Shown here: piece after piece, positions 16,646 to 20,855 of the stretch
Layout of the letters: each line of letters opens with the position of its first letter
Numbering within the stretch: position 1 is the stretch's first letter
Source: Oscillospiraceae bacterium
Lineage (GTDB): Bacteria > Bacillota > Clostridia > Oscillospirales > Oscillospiraceae
Length of the DNA: 20,855 nucleotides
Direction: 5' to 3'
Assembly: GCA_017420125.1 (NCBI GenBank)
Contig: JAFOJR010000202.1
Coordinates: 1 to 20,855, forward strand
Position numbers and translations under genes: made by a program
Notes under the pieces: model-generated
Databases searched by the model: none
What the model was told of the DNA's origin: nothing
Seen by the model: only the letters and a program-made list of their open reading frames with translations

Positions 16646-17458
16646 TTATAGGACGGCAGGCCAGACAAGCAACAAAAACTCAATCAACGGCGCGCAAAAC
16701 AAAACGCTGTCGAAACGGTCCAGCACGCCACCATGCCCTGGGAGCAGTTTTCCATAATCTTTAATAGAAAATTCCCGTTTTATCAAAGAAAAGGACAAAT
16801 CCCCAAACTGGGAAATGGCACTGCCAAACAAACCATAAACAATCAATGCGAGATAGTTCACCGGGCGATGACAAATCAGGCCTACCACAAGCCCATACAG
16901 GATAGCCAGTACAATTCCGGCAAGCAAACCGCCTGCAGCGCCTTCCATCGTTTTTTTAGGGCTGAGAGAAGGTGCCAATTTCCGTTCCCCGATGGCCATG
17001 CCAACAAACAGTGCCGCCGCATCGCTGCCAAAAGCGATGGCAAACGGCAGCAAAATAACGAATGCCCCGTTGCTCATACGCAAAATACGGACAAGCGAAG
17101 AGAGGAAAAAAGGCAATAAAATTGCGGCAAACAGCATAATGGCAATCTGCTCCAGCTTGATGTTTCCTTTGGAATAAATCGCCTCGCCAAACAAAAGGAT
17201 GCAGAACAAAAGCAGCCCTCCCACGGCAGGTGCCAAAGCGCTGCCGAAATACGCCCAAAACGGAATGGCCGCACCAAACACCATTCCATACAGGACAAGC
17301 CGCATCTGCTTGATATACTGGGTGCTCACCAACACCTCATACACTGCAACAGCCGATAAAAGTGCCACGAGAATTGACAGTGCAATAGGCGGCAGCAAGA
17401 AAATCACTACCAGAAGCAAAGGAATGCAGACCACTGCAACCAAAATACGAGCGCGCAT
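16646..17458 (-). CDS. cdsA: Phosphatidate cytidylyltransferase
   Basis: Integral membrane enzyme that makes CDP-diacylglycerol from phosphatidic acid and CTP, the precursor of the major phospholipids. The 270-residue protein is strongly hydrophobic with about seven or eight membrane segments, starting at residue 5. The family signature is near the C-terminus: SQFGDLSFSLIKR, then KDYGKLLPGHGGVLDRFDS. Its ribosome binding site (AGGAGG) lies inside the last codons of uppS, and only 1 nt separates the uppS stop from the ATG, so translation is probably coupled to uppS. Confidence 0.96.
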   Translation of the reverse strand: MRARILVAVVCIPLLLVVIFLLPPIALSILVALLSAVAVYEVLVSTQYIKQMRLVLYGMVFGAAIPFWAYFGSALAPAVGGLLLFCILLFGEAIYSKGNIKLEQIAIMLFAAILLPFFLSSLVRILRMSNGAFVILLPFAIAFGSDAAALFVGMAIGERKLAPSLSPKKTMEGAAGGLLAGIVLAILYGLVVGLICHRPVNYLALIVYGLFGSAISQFGDLSFSLIKREFSIKDYGKLLPGHGGVLDRFDSVLFCAPLIEFLLLVWPAVL

Positions 17459-17459
17459 G

Positions 17460-18218
17460 TTAAACTCCTCCTATTCCGCCAAACCTGCGAGAGCGATGCT
17501 GGTAGCTCACAATCGCACGATTCAGCTCTTCTTTGTCAAAATCAGGCCAGAGAACATCTGTGAAATAATACTCCGCATAAGCGCCCTGCCAAAGCAGGAA
17601 ATTGGAAATTCGAATTTCGCCGCTGGGCCGGATAATCAAATCCGGGTCCGGCACGTCTTTGGAATACAGATACTGGGAAAACAGCGTTTCTGTTAAAGCA
17701 TCCGGCGTTGTTTCTCCCCGCTGACAAGCTTCCGCAAAAGTCTTCACACCATGCAGAATCTCGTCTCTCCCCCCATAATTCAAACACAAGTTCACCTGCA
17801 GCCCATTCACAGTTTTTGCAATTTCTTCCGTTCGGGCACACAGTTCCTTTAATCGAGGAGACAACGGTGTCAAATCTCCAAAAATGTGAAGTTTCATCTG
17901 TTCTTTTTCCATCTTTTCGATGGCTTCCAACAAATATTTTTCCAACAGCCCCATAATTGCATTTACTTCATCAGCCGGCCGTTTCCAGTTTTCCGTAGAA
18001 AAAGCGTAAACGGTAAAATATTCCAAACCAATTTCCTTGCAATACAAAGCTATTCTACGAAAGGTTTCGGCCCCCATAGCATGACCCGCTTTCCGGGGCA
18101 AGCCTCTCTTCTTTGCCCATCGGCCGTTTCCATCCATAATAAGTGCGATATGGCGGGGCAGGCGGCTGTAGTCCACCTCCCCCGCCAAAGCGCGCACCTT
18201 TTTTCTTTTTAAAAACAT
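17460..18218 (-). CDS. uppS: Undecaprenyl diphosphate synthase
   Basis: cis-prenyltransferase that extends farnesyl diphosphate with eight isopentenyl units to undecaprenyl diphosphate, the carrier lipid for peptidoglycan and wall polysaccharides. The 252-residue protein has catalytic D29 in ALIMDGNGRWAKKRGLPRKAGH, the YAFSTENWKRP motif, the LCLNYGGRDEI segment, and the C-terminal DLIIRPSGEIRISNFLLW signature. Length is normal. The preceding gap to frr is 37 nt, with a purine-rich AAGGGA as ribosome binding site. It uses C5 units made by the MEP pathway enzymes encoded nearby. Confidence 0.97.
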   Translation of the reverse strand: MFLKRKKVRALAGEVDYSRLPRHIALIMDGNGRWAKKRGLPRKAGHAMGAETFRRIALYCKEIGLEYFTVYAFSTENWKRPADEVNAIMGLLEKYLLEAIEKMEKEQMKLHIFGDLTPLSPRLKELCARTEEIAKTVNGLQVNLCLNYGGRDEILHGVKTFAEACQRGETTPDALTETLFSQYLYSKDVPDPDLIIRPSGEIRISNFLLWQGAYAEYYFTDVLWPDFDKEELNRAIVSYQHRSRRFGGIGGV

Positions 18219-18255
18219 GCTCTTTCCCTTATTCTATGTGCAATTGTGCAGCTGT

Positions 18256-18810
18256 TTACACTGCCATTAATTCTTGTTCTTTCTTTGCGGTCAGGGAATC
18301 GATTTCTTTGCAGAATTTATCTGTCAACTCCTGCATATCCTTTTCGCAGTCTTTCAGATCGTCTTCGGTGATTTCGGATTTTTTCTTCATTGCTTTAAAC
18401 TTATCTACGGCGTCTCTGCGGATATTGCGAATGGCAACCTTCCCGTTTTCACCGTATTTCCGCACCTGCTTTGTCAGCTCTTTTCTCCGCTCTTCTGTCA
18501 GTTGTGGAAAGCTGAGGCGGATTACCTTCCCGTCATTTTGAGGGTTAATTCCCAAGTCAGAAGCTAAAATTGCCTTTTCCACCTGCTTCAGAATGCTGAC
18601 ATCCCAAGGTTGAATCACCAATGATCTGGGATCCGGGGAAGAAATATTGCCGATCTGATGCAAGGGCGTCTGCGTGCCGTAATAATCCACTGTAATTTTA
18701 TCCAGCACTGCCGGGTTGGCACGTCCAGCCCGAACAGCCGCGAAATCACTTGACACAATCTCTACGGTTTTTTTCATCTTCGTTTCGTATTCCGCATATC
18801 TTTCTTTCAT
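18256..18810 (-). CDS. frr: Ribosome recycling factor
   Basis: Splits post-termination ribosomes together with EF-G. The 184-residue protein is of usual size and mostly charged helix: the N-terminal three-helix-bundle segment ends in VRAGRANPAVLDKITVDYYG, followed by the small domain (QTPLHQIGNISSPDPRSLVIQPWD), then INPQNDGKVIRLSFPQLTEERRKEL. The ATG at 18810 is preferred to one at 18822, because the AAAGGA element directly abuts the earlier ATG with no spacer, while the shorter protein aligns with the family length. It follows pyrH closely, a widely conserved pair. Confidence 0.96.
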   Translation of the reverse strand: MKERYAEYETKMKKTVEIVSSDFAAVRAGRANPAVLDKITVDYYGTQTPLHQIGNISSPDPRSLVIQPWDVSILKQVEKAILASDLGINPQNDGKVIRLSFPQLTEERRKELTKQVRKYGENGKVAIRNIRRDAVDKFKAMKKKSEITEDDLKDCEKDMQELTDKFCKEIDSLTAKKEQELMAV

Positions 18811-18829
18811 TGGTAATTTCATTCCTTTC

Positions 18830-19546
18830 TTAGTCTTTCACAACTGTTCCGATGTTTTCTCCCATAACGACGCGGTAAATATTTTCCGGTTCTTTCAACG
18901 CAAACAGAATGACAGGGATTCGATTGTCCATTGACAAAGAAGTTGCCGTAGAGTCCATTACCTCCAAGTGCTGTGCCAGCACATCGTCGTAAGTGATACT
19001 GTCATATTTTACGGCAGTGGGATCTTTCTTGGGATCCGAACTGTAAACCCCGTCAATATTTTTCGCCAACAGAATGGCATCTGCATCAATTTCCGCTGCA
19101 CGCAGTACCGCAGCAGTATCCGTAGAGAAAAACGGACTGCCTGTTCCGCATCCGAAAATGACAACTCTTCCTTTATCCAGATGACGAATTGCTCTGGAGC
19201 GGATATACGGCTCTGCAATGGAGCGCATTTCAATGGCGGTCTGCACCCGCACCGGAACACCTTGTTGTTCCAGGACATCGGCTAACGCCAGGCAGTTGAT
19301 GACCGTCGCCATCATGCCCATATGATCCGCACGGTTGCGATCCATTCTCCCGCCGCCGTCTTTTACGCCGCGCCAGAAGTTGCCGCCCCCTACCACAATT
19401 CCGATTTGAACGCCTTTCTCCGCACAGCGGCGAATGACATCGCAAACCTGATTGATTACTTCAAAATCCAGTCCTCTTTTTTGATCACCCGCCAAGGCCT
19501 CGCCGCTCACTTTTAGCAAAACGCGCTTATATTTCGGTGTTTCCAT
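18830..19546 (-). CDS. pyrH: UMP kinase
   Basis: Phosphorylates UMP to UDP in pyrimidine nucleotide synthesis; a hexameric amino-acid-kinase-family enzyme regulated by GTP and UTP in bacteria. The 238-residue protein has KVSGEALAG near residue 13, the phosphate-binding VGGGNFWRG, DHMGMMATVINCLAL, FGCGTGSPFFSTDTAAVLRAAE, and LLAKNIDGVYSSDPKKDP. AGGAG is 6 nt before the ATG. It is the first gene of the envelope/isoprenoid cluster here; rpsB and tsf, which precede pyrH in many Firmicutes, are absent from this position. Confidence 0.97.
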   Translation of the reverse strand: METPKYKRVLLKVSGEALAGDQKRGLDFEVINQVCDVIRRCAEKGVQIGIVVGGGNFWRGVKDGGGRMDRNRADHMGMMATVINCLALADVLEQQGVPVRVQTAIEMRSIAEPYIRSRAIRHLDKGRVVIFGCGTGSPFFSTDTAAVLRAAEIDADAILLAKNIDGVYSSDPKKDPTAVKYDSITYDDVLAQHLEVMDSTATSLSMDNRIPVILFALKEPENIYRVVMGENIGTVVKD

Positions 19547-19735
19547 TCTTTGCTCCTCTCAGCCCTCTCTGCCTCATGCGCAACGCATGAAACCGCGGAA
19601 AGCAAATCAGGCAATTTCTCTTTATTTTCGCGTTTCTATTTTAATATAATCCGACGCATTTGCATAGGGGGTAGTACAACTTTTTTTCTTTTTTTATAAT
19701 CTTGTCCCAAAAATCCAACGTTTCGCTTCCTGCTT
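19547..19735 (-). promoter_or_regulatory. sigE-pyrH intergenic region, probable promoter/leader of the pyrH cluster
   Basis: This is the largest gene-free stretch (189 bp) in the minus-strand block. Reading leftward, it has an A-rich tract (complement of 19681-19695), a TTGTAC hexamer (19674-19679), and an AT-rich element TTATATTAAAAT (complement of 19641-19652), but no hexamer pair with correct 16-18 bp spacing. I found no strong rho-independent terminator for sigE. A promoter here is plausible from context but not clearly identified. Confidence 0.4.
19574..19590 (-). promoter_or_regulatory. Hairpin in the pyrH leader
   Basis: TCATGCG-TTG-CGCATGA is a perfect 7-bp stem with a 3-nt loop about 27 nt upstream of the pyrH start, just 5' of the ribosome binding site region. 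It has no following U-run, so it is not an intrinsic terminator. It could influence mRNA stability or translation, or be a protein-binding palindrome. Confidence 0.5.
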
Positions 19736-20470
19736 CTATAACAATCGAAGAATCTCTTTCCGCAGTCTTACGATAATTCTTTTTTCCAGTCTGGAAATAT
19801 AGGATTGGGAAATTCCCATCAAATCTGCAACTTCCTTTTGGGTCATTTCTTCTTTTCCGCCCAGTCCAAAACGCAGTGCGATAATGGTTCGCTCCCGCTC
19901 GGTCAATTTTTCCAGCGCATGTTCCAACAGCGCTCGATCCACATCCGCTTCAATGGGTTTCATTACCAAATCGCTTTCTGTCCCGAGAACATCCGAAAGC
20001 AGCAGTTCGTTTCCATCCCAGTCTGTGTTAAGCGGTTCGTCGAAGGAAACTTCGCTCTTCAAGCCGGAAGTTTTTCGTAAATACATTAAAATTTCATTTT
20101 CAATGCACCGGGAAGCATAAGTTGCCAATTTGATATTCTTAGCCGGCTTATATGTATTGATGGCTTTTATCAGACCAATGGCACCAATCGAAATCAAGTC
20201 TTCGATATGAACCCCCGTATTTTCAAACCGCCGGGCAATATATACCACCAGGCGCAGATTGCGCTCGATTAAGCTGGATTTAACGCTTTCATCCCCTTCT
20301 GACAGCTTTGCAATCAATGCCTTTTCTTCCTCTTTGCTCAAAGGCGGCGGAAGTGTATCGCTTCCGCCGATATACATAATCTTTCCGGGAAGAAACAGCC
20401 CCAGCCGCTCCAAAAGTTTTCGCAGACGTCCCCGTACTTTACTGTTTTCAAAAGCTTGTTTTTGTTTCAT
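19736..20470 (-). CDS. sigE: RNA polymerase sporulation sigma factor, pro-sigma-E
   Basis: Early mother-cell sigma factor of endospore formation, made as an inactive membrane-associated precursor. The 244-residue protein has an N-terminal pro-region of about 32 residues, then the sigma-E signature YIGGSDTLPPPLSKEEE, region 2 (RNLRLVVYIARRFENTGVHIEDLISIGAIGLIKAIN and KLATYASRCIENEILMYLR omitted in full here; about residues 69-134), the SFDEPLNTDWDGNELLLSD linker, and region 4 helix-turn-helix (MTQKEVADLMGISQSYISR, residues about 205-225). The ATG at 20470 is chosen because GGGAGG lies 6 nt upstream; it overlaps the end of spoIIGA by 23 nt. The spoIIGA-sigE order matches B. subtilis, but sigG does not follow. 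Confidence 0.96.
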   Translation of the reverse strand: MKQKQAFENSKVRGRLRKLLERLGLFLPGKIMYIGGSDTLPPPLSKEEEKALIAKLSEGDESVKSSLIERNLRLVVYIARRFENTGVHIEDLISIGAIGLIKAINTYKPAKNIKLATYASRCIENEILMYLRKTSGLKSEVSFDEPLNTDWDGNELLLSDVLGTESDLVMKPIEADVDRALLEHALEKLTERERTIIALRFGLGGKEEMTQKEVADLMGISQSYISRLEKRIIVRLRKEILRLL

Positions 20471-20855
20471 GCACTGCCTCCCTTTTTTTCCGCCTTTTCG
20501 AACCAAAAGCCACGCTGTCTTGATAATCTTCTAAGTTCCCCACCAGCGCTGCATACCCCCCGCCATCGGAAACGGATGTGGGAGAAAACGCAATTAAAAT
20601 GTCATGGTAACGTTTCCCATTTAAGAAAACAGCATCTGTTCGCAGCGTCAAAAGAAGTCCGCTGGAAACACCCACTGCCCGGTATGGAATGAGAAAAAAC
20701 CGATGGTCTCCCAACTCGCTCAAATGTTCCAGCGCAAGCGGTGCATCCTGTATCATTTCCGCTGTCAAAATTGCCTTTTGCTCCTCTGTCAGCAGCGCAG
20801 TCGCCGCTTCCAGCTCTGCCACAATCACTGGTGCATTGGTAATGGGGTCTGTCAA
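20448..20855 (-). CDS. spoIIGA: Sigma-E processing peptidase SpoIIGA, C-terminal part (cut by window edge)
   Basis: SpoIIGA is an unusual membrane-bound aspartic protease that removes the pro-sequence of sigma-E after engulfment signals. The visible 135 residues are the C-terminal end of the protease domain: LTDPITNAPVIVAE, HRFFLIPYRAVGVSSGLLL, LIAFSPTSVSDGGGYAALVG. In this family the catalytic Asp-(Ser/Thr)-Gly-Asn motif lies immediately before the LTDP segment, so the active-site residue falls just beyond the right edge. The first visible codon is a leucine TTG inside the gene, not a start. The assignment rests on this motif pattern and the position directly upstream of sigE, with a 23-nt overlap. 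Confidence 0.88.
   Translation of the reverse strand: MTDPITNAPVIVAELEAATALLTEEQKAILTAEMIQDAPLALEHLSELGDHRFFLIPYRAVGVSSGLLLTLRTDAVFLNGKRYHDILIAFSPTSVSDGGGYAALVGNLEDYQDSVAFGSKRRKKREAVHETKTSF

Noticed and set aside
15892..16764. 290-codon open frame on the plus strand
   Set aside because: It is antisense to dxr and the end of cdsA. Low-complexity Ser/Ala/Thr-rich translation is typical of a shadow frame.
19681..19695. T-rich run as the terminator tail of sigE
   Set aside because: On the transcribed (minus) strand it reads as an A-run, not a U-run, and no stable hairpin precedes it.
1..20855. Mobile elements, CRISPR arrays, tRNA or rRNA genes
   Set aside because: I saw no transposase or integrase signatures, no regularly spaced repeats and no tRNA-like cloverleaf or rRNA sequence in the intergenic regions, which are all short.

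Overview
The window looks like chromosomal core DNA from a spore-forming Clostridia-type Firmicute, probably Oscillospiraceae/Ruminococcaceae-like. Evidence: a PolC-type replicative polymerase, a pro-sigma-E gene behind spoIIGA, a HisZ-dependent short HisG, strong AGGAGG-type ribosome binding sites, moderate GC by eye, and several TTG starts. The genus is an inference. No mobile elements, tRNA/rRNA genes, CRISPR arrays or phage genes were seen.

Layout. (1) 1-155 is a divergent intergenic region. The 5' end of a small minus-strand gene runs off the left edge, and two sigma-A-like promoters face away from each other with overlapping -10 boxes. (2) 156-2372 is a plus-strand gene for a two-domain protein: a GT4 glycosyltransferase fused to a CsaB-type polysaccharide pyruvyl transferase. 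It ends at a perfect 36-bp palindrome that can terminate transcription from both sides. (3) 2451-8937 (minus) is a compact histidine operon, hisZ-G-D-B-H-A-F-I-E. Genes overlap by 4 nt or are separated by short gaps. It has its own promoter and a 14-bp inverted repeat over the -10 box. hisC and a histidinol-phosphate phosphatase gene are not in it. (4) 9004-19546 (minus) is the conserved envelope/isoprenoid/replication cluster pyrH-frr-uppS-cdsA-dxr-rseP-ispG-polC, reading straight towards the his operon. (5) 19736-20855 (minus) holds sigE and the C-terminal part of spoIIGA, cut by the right edge.

How the genes work together. Dxr and IspG make isoprenoid precursors by the MEP pathway, and UppS condenses them into undecaprenyl diphosphate, the lipid carrier for cell-wall polymers. 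CdsA feeds phospholipid synthesis. RseP is an intramembrane protease. PyrH and Frr serve pyrimidine nucleotide supply and ribosome recycling, and PolC replicates the chromosome. The GT4-CsaB fusion probably decorates a wall polysaccharide that SLH-domain proteins bind. SpoIIGA and sigma-E drive early mother-cell gene expression in sporulation. Everything from spoIIGA to hisE (over 18 kb) is co-directional, and I saw no convincing terminator inside it.

I do not see a previously undescribed system here. The most notable points are the GT4-CsaB fusion with its overlapping divergent promoters, the candidate his operator, and the placement of sigE next to pyrH without rpsB-tsf or sigG.
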